Source: a virus. Taken from it: a DNA stretch of 64,000 nucleotides. The position numbers and the translations under genes are program-made. The stretch covers positions 1-64,000 of IMG/VR virus record IMGVR_UViG_3300032157_000001; one strand, given 5' to 3'. Of this stretch, positions 17,700-25,780 are shown piece after piece; the first letter of the stretch is position 1, and every line of letters begins with the position of its first letter. The notes beneath the pieces were generated by a model. It searched no databases. It was not told the DNA's origin and worked only from the letters and a program-made list of their open reading frames with translations.

Positions 17700-18669
17700 A
17701 GTATTGTAAAATATCTTCTTTGATTTTTTTCTCGTCTGTACCAAGGGCATAATTAACAAAATCTTTACCGCCCTTTAGATTTTTGAATTCTCCAATGAAC
17801 TGACCTAACTTCTTGCCGGAGATGTCCTGTATAATTTGCATCACAATTCTACCGTTGAACTTCTGTGAAGCCATTTCAAGATTCATCTGTAGTTCTTCAT
17901 GTGCTGCAACCTTATTCACCAAGTTTGACTTAGGGAACGCCTCTTGGATCATCGGTACATAAACTGATTTATCCTTATTGAATGGATAATTCTTTTCAAT
18001 TCCATTGTCGTGCAAATAATCCAAGAAGGTATTGAAGTCAGGTCGTTCGCCAGCACGTTTCCTCACGTTGAAATAGTCAAGCGAGTATGAATTCGAGCAG
18101 AAGTATTTGCTGCCGATCACGTAATCAAAAATATCCTGTAGGTCATCAAATCCCCTCTCCCATCTATCGCGATCAAGATCGATGAATTCAAATATCTTAC
18201 GCATATCACGAGTCAAGATAATTTCCTTGGAGATGTGATTGTTGAACCCACGAAGAACGTAGCTCAGGCCATGCTCACCATACTTCAAATTGAACTTATG
18301 AAACATTCTCCCGATCAAATTACCGAGGATGTTGTAGCACATGAATTGATACGTGGTTTCAAATCGCGCAGTACCAGCACAGAAGAAGTCAACTTGGAAG
18401 TCCATGTAGTGGAGTGAGGTAACGTTACGCACTTTCTTAAAGGGCGGGTTACCGAGATCATCCAGTACTGGCTGTAACCATTTTTTATTCACAAGGAAGC
18501 CAGCGTCCAGAATAATGTCCACGTCTCCGTAGTCCACCTTGTTCCGGTAGGGCTTGGGCATTCTATAGTAGTTACCAAAATGTTTATCCAGCACCGGAAT
18601 CAGTGTGGACACAATTTCGTCGTATCGCTCTCTACTTACCCTTTGAACTTTATATAGGTTTCCTCCCAT
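17674..18669 (-). CDS. polymerase-beta-type nucleotidyltransferase
   Basis: 331 residues. The signature D-Y-G-D-V-D-I-I-L (47-55) and a later F-Q-V-D-F-F (near 91-96) supply the three acidic residues of a nucleotidyltransferase active site. The rest is helical and unassigned. The gene precedes Hen1 and overlaps it by 26 bases. Together with the RlaP-like gene this makes two nucleotidyltransferases in one RNA repair operon; replacing nucleotides lost from a cleaved RNA is one possible role. It could act on a different substrate. Confidence 0.68.
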   Translation of the reverse strand: MGGNLYKVQRVSRERYDEIVSTLIPVLDKHFGNYYRMPKPYRNKVDYGDVDIILDAGFLVNKKWLQPVLDDLGNPPFKKVRNVTSLHYMDFQVDFFCAGTARFETTYQFMCYNILGNLIGRMFHKFNLKYGEHGLSYVLRGFNNHISKEIILTRDMRKIFEFIDLDRDRWERGFDDLQDIFDYVIGSKYFCSNSYSLDYFNVRKRAGERPDFNTFLDYLHDNGIEKNYPFNKDKSVYVPMIQEAFPKSNLVNKVAAHEELQMNLEMASQKFNGRIVMQIIQDISGKKLGQFIGEFKNLKGGKDFVNYALGTDEKKIKEDILQYYVTNFIKV

Positions 18670-18937
18670 ATGCTTCTACAATTTGGTCATAATGTTTTTC
18701 ACTCTCCGATGTCATTTGTTGATGTTCTTCTTTTATGAAAGGAAGACATGTTGATACAAAGGCACCCACCGTTGGCATACCGGTTTCTTTTAATTTTTCT
18801 CTCCACAGTGCTGAGGCTAACGACATCAGATGACCGTAACCAATTTTATCTCCAAGCTCTCTAACGATTTCGATTTCATTTGAAAGTTTATCTTGTACGA
18901 ATTTAGGATATGGTACTTTGTTCGTTTTCATTTTCAT
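18650..18937 (-). CDS. hypothetical protein
   Basis: 95 residues, helical, no recognised motif. It overlaps the genes on either side (35 and 20 bases), which suggests translational coupling. ATG codons at 18937 and 18931 are both possible starts. Confidence 0.6.
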   Translation of the reverse strand: MKMKTNKVPYPKFVQDKLSNEIEIVRELGDKIGYGHLMSLASALWREKLKETGMPTVGAFVSTCLPFIKEEHQQMTSESEKHYDQIVEAYGRKPI

Positions 18938-19205
18938 TTTCTTTATCGATTTCTCTTATGATTTTCCAAATTTCACCCATCGCTTCTTCTGGTGAAGCGT
19001 TCTTCTTTGTCAAGATGTCGTACTGATCACTCAGTTCTTTATTTTGATTAGCCAGATTTTGAACATTCTTTAAAGTCTCTTTTGCAAGAAATCCCTTATC
19101 AGCGTTGATCAAATTATTGGTGTAGTTCTGTTCATCTGCGTAAAACTCCAAACACTTTTTTAGAAGTGAGATTTGATTTTCAAGCATCTGTGGGATTACT
19201 GTCAT
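18903..19205 (-). CDS. coiled-coil protein, unknown
   Basis: 100 residues, highly charged and helical throughout, with an Asn/Gln/Lys-rich middle and a Glu/Asn-rich end. No family is recognised. The ATG overlaps the previous TGA. Confidence 0.6.
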   Translation of the reverse strand: MTVIPQMLENQISLLKKCLEFYADEQNYTNNLINADKGFLAKETLKNVQNLANQNKELSDQYDILTKKNASPEEAMGEIWKIIREIDKENENENEQSTIS

Positions 19206-19573
19206 ACTATTTCGTCAATTAAATCTAAACATTCATCCAATTCAGTTGACCGGATTGATTCTCCACCATCGTCGTCAGATTCTGTGATACTGTTGACCGG
19301 CTGAGATATTGTCACCAAAGTACTTGGTGTTAAATCTGGAAAGTGTTCAAGATAAACACTGACATTCTCCTTGAACTCGATATTGAATGTCATTGTGTTC
19401 TCTTTTGAGATGTGGAACTTAACATCGTGTGGTTTTTTTCTGAAAACTCGATTGATGGTGTCAAAAAAAGGTTCGTCAAGCATTTGAACTACCGATTTGG
19501 GTTTGCCCACAATTTGCTTACGAAAGTCCCTTATCAGGGTGCTTTTCTTAATATAACTCTCTTCCATATACAT
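19202..19573 (-). CDS. hypothetical acidic protein
   Basis: About 123 residues with a basic first half and a very acidic C-terminus (Asp/Glu from about residue 95). The ATG at 19573 is preferred; an in-frame GTG at 19606 would add 11 residues and an ATG at 19567 would remove two. No domain is recognised. Confidence 0.6.
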   Translation of the reverse strand: MYMEESYIKKSTLIRDFRKQIVGKPKSVVQMLDEPFFDTINRVFRKKPHDVKFHISKENTMTFNIEFKENVSVYLEHFPDLTPSTLVTISQPVNSITESDDDGGESIRSTELDECLDLIDEIV

Positions 19574-19605
19574 GATTTCTTTTGGGTTTATACGACAAAA
19601 ATACA

Positions 19606-19917
19606 CTAAATGTTTTGATTTTTGTCATTCTTCCCCGTTTTAAGGTTCTCTATTATTTGAACAATATCTTGTTTTTCGAAGTCATAAAGCTTGTATTCCC
19701 TCAAATAACGGTAGATTGTGGGCTTCTTTTTTATCTCAGTTATAAAAAATTTGCCCTGAGATTCCGCATTTTCAAAGTTGTTGTATAGCTCTTCAGTAAT
19801 ATTCGAGTAGGAATAAACCAGTCCATTATTGAAGAAAATGAACATGAATTTTTTGTCCGGATAGTAGTTTGATTTTGAGATGTTTGATGAGTCGAAAAAG
19901 GCCTCAATTAGTGTCAT
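19606..19917 (-). CDS. KTSC-domain-like small protein
   Basis: About 103 residues. The first 60 follow the short KTSC-domain pattern: an S-S-N-I start, a F-F-N-N-G-L-V-Y-S-Y strand pair and an A-E-S-Q-G-K-F-F turn. The ATG at 19917 begins just before the domain; an ATG at 19959 would add 14 charged residues. The molecular role of this domain is not established. It is the first gene of the long leftward operon. Confidence 0.65.
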   Translation of the reverse strand: MTLIEAFFDSSNISKSNYYPDKKFMFIFFNNGLVYSYSNITEELYNNFENAESQGKFFITEIKKKPTIYRYLREYKLYDFEKQDIVQIIENLKTGKNDKNQNI

Positions 19918-19967
19918 ATTATCTCGCTCTCTTTTGATTTCCTTTCTGTCCAATAACATCAGTTCCA

Positions 19968-19975
19968 GTATTTAT
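19968..19975 (+). promoter_or_regulatory. late-promoter-like octamer GTATTTAT
   Basis: Exact octamer ending 15 bases before the ATG of the gp15-like gene at 19991. Confidence 0.7.
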
Positions 19976-19990
19976 AGATAAATTTATTCA

Positions 19991-20752
19991 ATGGCATTAC
20001 CTAAAAAGAAATTAGACTTCATTCTCAATCCCGTCAAAATCGGGACTGAATATTTAAAGTATGGCATTGATCGTATTATCGAGTTGATGGTTAAAACTAA
20101 CCAGAAGACTAACTATTTCCCACGCACAATCCGATTAAGAGATTTGGATGCCGCTCTTTTCGATTTCGTTAAAAACAAAGATATGAAATTAGTACTGGAC
20201 GGCAAAGACGTACCGGCCTTTTATTTGACGAAGGAAAGATGGGGAGAATTCTCAAAAACATGGCAATATACCGATAACGACCAGAACGTTTTAACCCCTT
20301 TCATGACGGTAAGACGTACAAAGAAAGAACCCGGAACCAGAGTCGGTAAAAGATACATTGTTCCTCAACCTAGAAGATTTACTTTCATGGATGTTCCGAT
20401 CCTTGACGAAGGACAAGTTATTAACCTACGTTTCAAAATACCAGAACCTACTTTTGTTGACATGTATTATGAAGTGAGATTCTTCAGCAAATTTCAAAAT
20501 GATGCTAACGCATACGATGAACAGGTTCTTGATTTATTTGCAAGTAGACAAGCCTATTGCTGGATTAAGGGAACTCCTTTTGCTGTTCATTTGGAGAGTA
20601 ATGAAGAACAAAACATTCAAGACATCAAAGGCGATAGAATGTACGTGACTGTATACCAAGTTAAGGTGCTTGGCTTTATTCAAAACGAAAATAAATTCGA
20701 GATTGTGAAGACAACAAGAGCACCACAAATCAAAGTTACATCAACAAGATAA
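19991..20752 (+). CDS. 15: tail sheath stabiliser / tail terminator, T4 gp15-like
   Basis: 253 residues. The segment around residues 155-235 has the gp15 layout: a Y-Y-E-V-R-F-F-S-K-F strand, an N-D-A...Q-V-L-D helix, and a strand pair ending in K-V-L-G-F-I after D-R-M-Y-V-T. T4 gp15 caps the tail tube and sheath and joins the neck. It has its own late promoter and is separated from the gp13/gp14-like pair by the leftward RNA repair operon, an unusual split. The end overlaps the convergent exonuclease gene by 12 bases. Confidence 0.8.
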   Translation: MALPKKKLDFILNPVKIGTEYLKYGIDRIIELMVKTNQKTNYFPRTIRLRDLDAALFDFVKNKDMKLVLDGKDVPAFYLTKERWGEFSKTWQYTDNDQNVLTPFMTVRRTKKEPGTRVGKRYIVPQPRRFTFMDVPILDEGQVINLRFKIPEPTFVDMYYEVRFFSKFQNDANAYDEQVLDLFASRQAYCWIKGTPFAVHLESNEEQNIQDIKGDRMYVTVYQVKVLGFIQNENKFEIVKTTRAPQIKVTSTR

Positions 20753-21421
20753 TAGGTGCGAACCATTATTCATTGTTTCATAACGTTGTTCTTTTCTGAT
20801 ATGACTTCTTATTAAAAGAATTATATCCCATGCATCTTGTATTGCTTCGTGTGCAACAACATTTGGTAATGCTGCTCTTGTTTTACACAATTCTGTTGAT
20901 GGTGGCGATACATCCTTTTCCCAATCAATGAATGATAATGCGGGATCAAGATGTCTGTGATGAAGTTTAACTGTTCCACCTTTTCCTTGTAGAAACTTTG
21001 GAAGAACACCCAAAAATCTTTTATCAAACCCCGGATTTTTACCCGCGATAACTATTTGGTCGTGCATGCCGTTCCTAGCCAAAAATTGTTTGAAGTCATA
21101 CCCCAACTCATCTTCAAAACACCACGAGTCGTTAAATGTTTTTGTGGCGTGGAAAAGTTTGTTTATTTCCTTGTAGCCCCTTGGGTCGGAGAGATGTTTT
21201 GTGATAATAGCTATTGTATCCATCAATTTCTTATTGAGAGAACAAGCATATGATGAAAAAATATACTTGTCTTCACGGTTTAGAACAATACGTCTAAAAG
21301 ACTGAAGTTCCTCTAATGGTTTTGGATTATTTGAATCCTCTATGATTGCACCAAACTCAATCAACTGGTGTTGTTTCTCATCGAGACCCGTAGTCTCAGT
21401 ATCAACTGATACGTATATCAT
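20741..21421 (-). CDS. DEDD-type 3'-5' exonuclease
   Basis: 226 residues of the DnaQ/RNase T fold. Exo I is D-T-E-T-T-G (7-12), Exo II is in N-P-G-F-D-K-R-F-L, and Exo III is H-E-A-I-Q-D-A-W-D, a DEDDh arrangement. It could act on DNA or RNA; oligoribonucleases and proofreading subunits share this fold. Its promoter is inside the terminator hairpin of the neighbouring gene. Confidence 0.88.
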   Translation of the reverse strand: MIYVSVDTETTGLDEKQHQLIEFGAIIEDSNNPKPLEELQSFRRIVLNREDKYIFSSYACSLNKKLMDTIAIITKHLSDPRGYKEINKLFHATKTFNDSWCFEDELGYDFKQFLARNGMHDQIVIAGKNPGFDKRFLGVLPKFLQGKGGTVKLHHRHLDPALSFIDWEKDVSPPSTELCKTRAALPNVVAHEAIQDAWDIILLIRSHIRKEQRYETMNNGSHLLSC

Positions 21422-21422
21422 A

Positions 21423-21456
21423 AAAAAAGGCTAGAAGCAAATCTAACCTTTTTTTT
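21423..21456 (-). terminator. rho-independent terminator of the gene at 21476
   Basis: Read on the minus strand, a hairpin with A-run and T-run flanks and one mismatch (arms around 21430-21435 and 21442-21448) lies just after the stop codon of the upstream gene and ends in a T run at the exonuclease start. Confidence 0.7.
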
Positions 21457-21468
21457 ATTCTTTACAAA
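21438..21468 (-). promoter_or_regulatory. host-type (Bacteroidota) promoter for the exonuclease
   Basis: On the minus strand TTTG (21468-21465) is followed after 19 bases by TAGATTTG (21445-21438). This fits the Bacteroidota sigma-ABfr consensus TTTG-N19-21-TAnnTTTG. Transcription would start about 10 bases before the exonuclease ATG. Confidence 0.7.
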
Positions 21469-21475
21469 ATTTTAA

Positions 21476-22294
21476 TTAAGCTACTACTTGTCCTAGAATT
21501 TTTGGTATTACTGCTCTGGCTGCAGTGATCAATTCTGATGCCTTAACGCCAGTCAATCCACCTTCAACAGCAGCCAAACCTATGTTACCGGTATGTGCTG
21601 CATGTGATGCTCCAATTGCTCCTGCGCCACCCAACACAGCTACTAATGCATAGAATATACCCATGCTGATTTTGTGACGAGTTTCTGGTGTTGCATTTCT
21701 TGTCATTGGGCTAATTATTTTTTCAATTGTTCCAATGTATTTGTGATGTAAATGATCTGCAATGTGTGATACTTTTTCACCAAAACCTTGAATTGTTTGG
21801 TTGTCGAGTTTTTTACCTAAGAAAGCTGTTGCTTTTCCGATCAAGTTTGCAATTGCTGGTGCTGCTAATGCTCCACCCGCTATTGTTGCAAGAAGTGCTT
21901 CGTCTAATTCAGCTTCAGCAACTTGTTGTGCTGGTTGAGTACCTTGCACACTACCTTGTGCACCAGCTTGTCCTACTGGCTCAAGTTGACCATCTCTATC
22001 ACCTTGAGTTGTTGCAACCTGTTGTAGGTCTTGTGGAAGTTCTCTCATTATTTGATTCAATGCACTGTCAATTTCACGCTCAAAAGTAGCATCAACTTGT
22101 TGTGGATTTACTTGCTGAGGTGGTGCTACTTGACCTTGTGCTGCAGGAGCAGCAGCCGGGGCAGCAGGTGCTGCTGGTGTTACCTCACCGAGCGGAGTTA
22201 CCATTTCAACCAAAACTCTTTTGGTTTCGGGTATCTTGTAATCAGATACGGCTAATATTCTTTCGATTTGTTCGTTAATACTTTTTGGCTTCAT
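21476..22294 (-). CDS. probable virion protein with Ala/Pro/Gln linker and hydrophobic segments
   Basis: 272 residues. Residues 38-66 and 95-125 are low-complexity Ala/Pro/Gln/Gly linkers; 133-160 and 210-230 are hydrophobic and Gly/Ala-rich, and could be membrane-active. A late octamer lies upstream and a terminator follows, so it is a single late unit. The layout recalls proteins packaged in heads or ejected at infection, but no family is recognised. Confidence 0.65.
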   Translation of the reverse strand: MKPKSINEQIERILAVSDYKIPETKRVLVEMVTPLGEVTPAAPAAPAAAPAAQGQVAPPQQVNPQQVDATFEREIDSALNQIMRELPQDLQQVATTQGDRDGQLEPVGQAGAQGSVQGTQPAQQVAEAELDEALLATIAGGALAAPAIANLIGKATAFLGKKLDNQTIQGFGEKVSHIADHLHHKYIGTIEKIISPMTRNATPETRHKISMGIFYALVAVLGGAGAIGASHAAHTGNIGLAAVEGGLTGVKASELITAARAVIPKILGQVVA

Positions 22295-22313
22295 AGAGAT
22301 GACTGAATTATAG

Positions 22314-22321
22314 ATAAATAC
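22314..22321 (-). promoter_or_regulatory. late-promoter-like octamer GTATTTAT (minus strand)
   Basis: Octamer on the minus strand, ending 19 bases before the ATG at 22294. Confidence 0.7.
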
Positions 22322-22328
22322 TCAAAAA

Positions 22329-23105
22329 TTAGTCAACAGTAACGTATTCCCCGTCTATTGTAAAGGTATTTCCTGACGGATATGTCGGTTTTTCTACTGA
22401 AATTGAATCCACACTATCGTTGATAATTTCAACATAAGCAGGGTTGGTGATTTCATAAAATGTGAAAGTAGTCCCCGTGAACACGTATTTTTTCGTTGAG
22501 CCGGTAAATGTCAATTCTTGATATAGGTCGCTTTCATTCAATGTATTTCCAGTAGGAATAACTCTACTAAACGGATAGACAATACCAGATTTGGCTGAGT
22601 AAAAATTCATTTTCATGTATGCCTTGAATGTAGTACCCGTTATTGACTCAATAAAAAAATTTGGTATATGAATGTCTCCATATTCATAATTACCATTCCA
22701 TTTGTAAGCAGCACTAGATAGTCCATTGAAGTTGAAACCATTTAGATAGCCAGTATGAAGTAAGTTTTGTTCGTTCTCGATTGTGGAGTCAAATATTTTA
22801 TACACATAAAGACTATTCAAAAAGGCTGTTGATGTTGATGCTGTGAATTCATTTGGTGCAACTGATGTGACATATGTTGACGAGCCAGTGCTATAAAATT
22901 TTGCCGACATAAAATTCGACATGCCTAACGGTGTAAATCTTAGTTTCTCAGCATCAACACCATTGTTTATATTTTCAACAGTTTGTTCGGTTACTAAATT
23001 ATCAATATCCTCAGTCAATCCACCCAACATATATTCGGATTTCAAATTGATTTTGATATTTGCATCAGCATCTGCGGTCGATATTTGTATTTTTTGTCTT
23101 AACAT
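22329..23105 (-). CDS. probable tail or baseplate structural protein
   Basis: 258 residues, rich in Thr, Ser, Gly, Asn and aromatic residues, beta-rich with repeated S-T-G and S-G-N-T turns. No enzyme motif. It overlaps the 412-residue gene by 7 bases and shares its composition, so both are probably parts of one tail structure. Function unknown. Confidence 0.65.
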   Translation of the reverse strand: MLRQKIQISTADADANIKINLKSEYMLGGLTEDIDNLVTEQTVENINNGVDAEKLRFTPLGMSNFMSAKFYSTGSSTYVTSVAPNEFTASTSTAFLNSLYVYKIFDSTIENEQNLLHTGYLNGFNFNGLSSAAYKWNGNYEYGDIHIPNFFIESITGTTFKAYMKMNFYSAKSGIVYPFSRVIPTGNTLNESDLYQELTFTGSTKKYVFTGTTFTFYEITNPAYVEIINDSVDSISVEKPTYPSGNTFTIDGEYVTVD

Positions 23106-24337
23106 TTTTCACCAAGATCATTAAGATCAGTTGTGGGTTGAGTAAATAAGTCAGTGTTAGGCCCGAATGAAATTGTGTTGAATGCATTTGCCGTTGTTGG
23201 ATCATCCATATCAGTTGTCATTGGTAACACCAAGTTTGAAAAGATATAATGTCTCTTATTTATAAACGGATAGTTAACACCTCTTAATGAGATGGGATCG
23301 ATATACCCATTTTCAAGTAGATTCTCCCAAATATAATTTCCTTCGTCATCAACATTAATAGCGTAGTCTGGTATGTTGAAATCTATCTCGCTGGTGCCAC
23401 TTATATTGCCACTCAATATTTCATCGCTGAAATCTCTAATTTTTATAGGTATGAACGGATTATATTTTAGAGATATTCCAGTACCGGTTGTACCCGTGCA
23501 TGGAAAATGAACATAGTGTTCCGAACGCTGAAGAAGTACCTCTTCAAAGTTAGTGGGTAAATAAAAGACCCAATCTCCATCTACGATTGATCCACCGCTG
23601 TATATAACGTATGGTCTGGTAACACGAGTAGAGCTATCATAAGTATTTTGTGTTACTGTTTCACCACTTTTTTGTGGTTTAAAATTAGCAAAGAGATAAA
23701 GTTCTGTGATCGGTTTGCCGAAACTATCTGTTTGACCTCTTAAGTCGATTTCAAGATTAAAGTTAAAACCATAAACTTGGTCGTAGAATATGTTCTTGTT
23801 GTAACCAGATTTATAGATGTCGATGTCCGTTAAATTTGTCAGTATTTCATAATTCAAACGATATGTAGTGCCACTTATGAATGTGTTACCACTTTCTATT
23901 TGTGTGACTCCCGTAAGCTCTACATAAGGCCTTGTATCTACACTTCCACCAAAGGTTGTTCCACTTAAAGTACCACCAGTAACTTCAAAAAGATTTGCTT
24001 GGGGTCTGCATAAGTAGAAATCAAAACAATTCAATATGTTTCTCGTGATCCCGGACGCTTCCGCGCCTAACGATGGTCTTCTGAAGAAATTATTAACTCC
24101 GGTATATCCAGTACTGAGTCCATTCGCTAGAGACATGAAGTTAATACACCCATAAAAACGGTATACTTCACTTATCTGTCTTTCGTCGTTAAACAGGTCA
24201 GCTACGTTAATGGTTGATGTTTCATCATAAGGAAGAATTTCAACGGTGGGAGCCTTAAGACCAATGTTGAACTGTTCATCGGTATTAACAGCATCCACAA
24301 ATCTTTTTGACCCTAATTGAATCTGAATATCACTCAT
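23099..24337 (-). CDS. probable tail or baseplate structural protein
   Basis: 412 residues, beta-rich, with repeated G-G-T-L-S-G-T-T, S-G-N-T-F and C-T-G-T-T-G-T-G turns typical of large phage tail proteins. The start is the ATG at 24337, only 4 bases downstream of a late octamer; no later ATG is plausible for about 60 codons. It forms a two-gene late operon with the following gene. Confidence 0.7.
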   Translation of the reverse strand: MSDIQIQLGSKRFVDAVNTDEQFNIGLKAPTVEILPYDETSTINVADLFNDERQISEVYRFYGCINFMSLANGLSTGYTGVNNFFRRPSLGAEASGITRNILNCFDFYLCRPQANLFEVTGGTLSGTTFGGSVDTRPYVELTGVTQIESGNTFISGTTYRLNYEILTNLTDIDIYKSGYNKNIFYDQVYGFNFNLEIDLRGQTDSFGKPITELYLFANFKPQKSGETVTQNTYDSSTRVTRPYVIYSGGSIVDGDWVFYLPTNFEEVLLQRSEHYVHFPCTGTTGTGISLKYNPFIPIKIRDFSDEILSGNISGTSEIDFNIPDYAINVDDEGNYIWENLLENGYIDPISLRGVNYPFINKRHYIFSNLVLPMTTDMDDPTTANAFNTISFGPNTDLFTQPTTDLNDLGEKC

Positions 24338-24341
24338 ACCA

Positions 24342-24349
24342 ATAAATAG
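24342..24349 (-). promoter_or_regulatory. late-promoter-like octamer CTATTTAT (minus strand)
   Basis: Octamer on the minus strand, ending 4 bases before the ATG at 24337. If transcription starts about 6 bases downstream, the mRNA would be leaderless. Confidence 0.55.
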
Positions 24350-24366
24350 CCTTGAAAATTTTTTTA

Positions 24367-24374
24367 GTATTTAT
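24367..24374 (+). promoter_or_regulatory. late-promoter-like octamer GTATTTAT
   Basis: Exact octamer preceded by a T run, ending 5 bases before the ATG at 24380; divergent from the minus-strand octamer at 24342-24349. Confidence 0.55.
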
Positions 24375-24379
24375 TTAAG

Positions 24380-25225
24380 ATGCAGCCACCACACAAAACC
24401 TTTTTCCAAAAAATCGATAAGATATACCATTTCATAGTTGAAAGACCGATCCTAACATCGGCTGTTCTTCTCTTTCTATTGTCGTCAGTTGTTATCATTT
24501 CCAGTATTCCAAATTATTTAAATCGATTTGCCGAAATAAAGTATGATTTATTGATTGAAGGTCATGGAATGATGTTCGACATTGCACTGATCGGTATGCT
24601 CTTGTACTGGTTGAATGAAAACGGTGAGAGACGTACTCGCATTAGAATGTATCAGGACGAAATTGACGACTTTAGATTGTGGGAGTCCCCGGAAGCCGCT
24701 TTCCGTACCGTTGGTAATTTGAAGAGATTGAATCGTCACGGGATTTACAACATAAATTTGGTGAACTGTTACCTCTGTAACACCAATATCAACTATATCA
24801 ACCTAAAAAATTCAAATCTCAACTCCGCTTCAATATGCAATTCATCTCTTATAGACGTTGTACTGGAAAATGCACGTCTTAACCAGACCAATTTCGAGAA
24901 CTCGAACCTTAACTCAGCCAATATCAAGGGTGCATACGCTAGTGGAGCCATTTTTAAGGACTCATTCTTAATTAAGGCTGACTTCGAGAACGCATTTTTG
25001 ATTAAAACGAACTTCAACGGTGCCTATCTCATGGAAGCGAACCTTCGCGGTGCCTATCTCATGGGTGCTGACTTCGAAAATGCCAGTCTATATAAGGCAG
25101 ACCTCAGAGATGTGAAAGGTTTGACCATAGATCAGATCAAAAAGGCCAAAACTTTGTTCCTTACAAAGTTCGATGACGAATTTATTCGACAAAACCAAGA
25201 TTTTTTTGACAATTTCGTTGACTAA
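24380..25225 (+). CDS. membrane-anchored pentapeptide-repeat protein
   Basis: 281 residues. Two membrane helices (about 24-44 and 60-80) are followed by a short linker and, from about 125 to 245, a right-handed quadrilateral helix of pentapeptide repeats (A(D/N)LXX pattern, for example A-N-L-R-G, A-D-F-E-N, A-D-L-R-D). Such helices can mimic DNA and bind gyrase, but many serve as protein scaffolds. Membrane attachment favours a scaffold or envelope role here. The target is unknown. Confidence 0.9.
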   Translation: MQPPHKTFFQKIDKIYHFIVERPILTSAVLLFLLSSVVIISSIPNYLNRFAEIKYDLLIEGHGMMFDIALIGMLLYWLNENGERRTRIRMYQDEIDDFRLWESPEAAFRTVGNLKRLNRHGIYNINLVNCYLCNTNINYINLKNSNLNSASICNSSLIDVVLENARLNQTNFENSNLNSANIKGAYASGAIFKDSFLIKADFENAFLIKTNFNGAYLMEANLRGAYLMGADFENASLYKADLRDVKGLTIDQIKKAKTLFLTKFDDEFIRQNQDFFDNFVD

Positions 25226-25281
25226 CACAACTTTTTCGTGCTGAACTCCGTATAATACACTAAAAAGCACTTAAAAACATT

Positions 25282-25758
25282 ATGAAAACTATGAAAAGCC
25301 TTAAATTTCTTGCCATCGCATCACTTTTGATGATGACTGTCGCCCTGTTTAGCTGTGGTGACGAAAGCGAAGACCCCGCACCAGCAAAACCAACATCAAC
25401 AACATGGGAATTTGTTAGTGCTCAGGTAACTCCTTTGGGTTCAAGTACTGCGTTTACAAAAACGTTAGGTTCTTGTGCCGACACTGATGCTCCGACATTC
25501 AAAACCATCTCTTATACTTTTAATGACGATGGCACTGTAGTCGATAAGAGTGTTTGTGGTGTTGATCAAAAATATACCTATGTAGCACAACTGGTTGATG
25601 GAAAGCCGAGCATAATTGACATCTACGATCTGTCGGGTAAGACAAAACTTTTATATTACGACAAAATCGTTATCGATGAAACTGCAAAAACCGTAACGGC
25701 GAACCAGCAAACATTTGGAACTGCAAAAACAATCGTTGCTACTTTCAAACTGAAATAA
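25282..25758 (+). CDS. secreted lipoprotein, Bacteroidota type
   Basis: 158 residues. A signal peptide ends in the lipobox L-F-S-C at residues 22-25, and the mature N-terminus reads C-G-D-E-S-E-D, an acidic context like the surface lipoprotein export signal of Bacteroidota. A Pro/Ala/Thr linker leads to a beta-rich domain that resembles small lipocalin-like lipoproteins of this phylum, with two further Cys residues (C64, C92). In a lytic phage it may act as a superinfection-exclusion or late envelope protein. ATGs at 25282 and 25291 are both possible. Confidence 0.85.
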   Translation: MKTMKSLKFLAIASLLMMTVALFSCGDESEDPAPAKPTSTTWEFVSAQVTPLGSSTAFTKTLGSCADTDAPTFKTISYTFNDDGTVVDKSVCGVDQKYTYVAQLVDGKPSIIDIYDLSGKTKLLYYDKIVIDETAKTVTANQQTFGTAKTIVATFKLK

Positions 25759-25780
25759 GAAAGACCAACCCATATAATAG

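Noticed and set aside
25251-25256. TATAAT box before the lipoprotein gene
   Set aside because: No partner box at a usable distance and no TAnnTTTG element; AT-rich chance match is likely.
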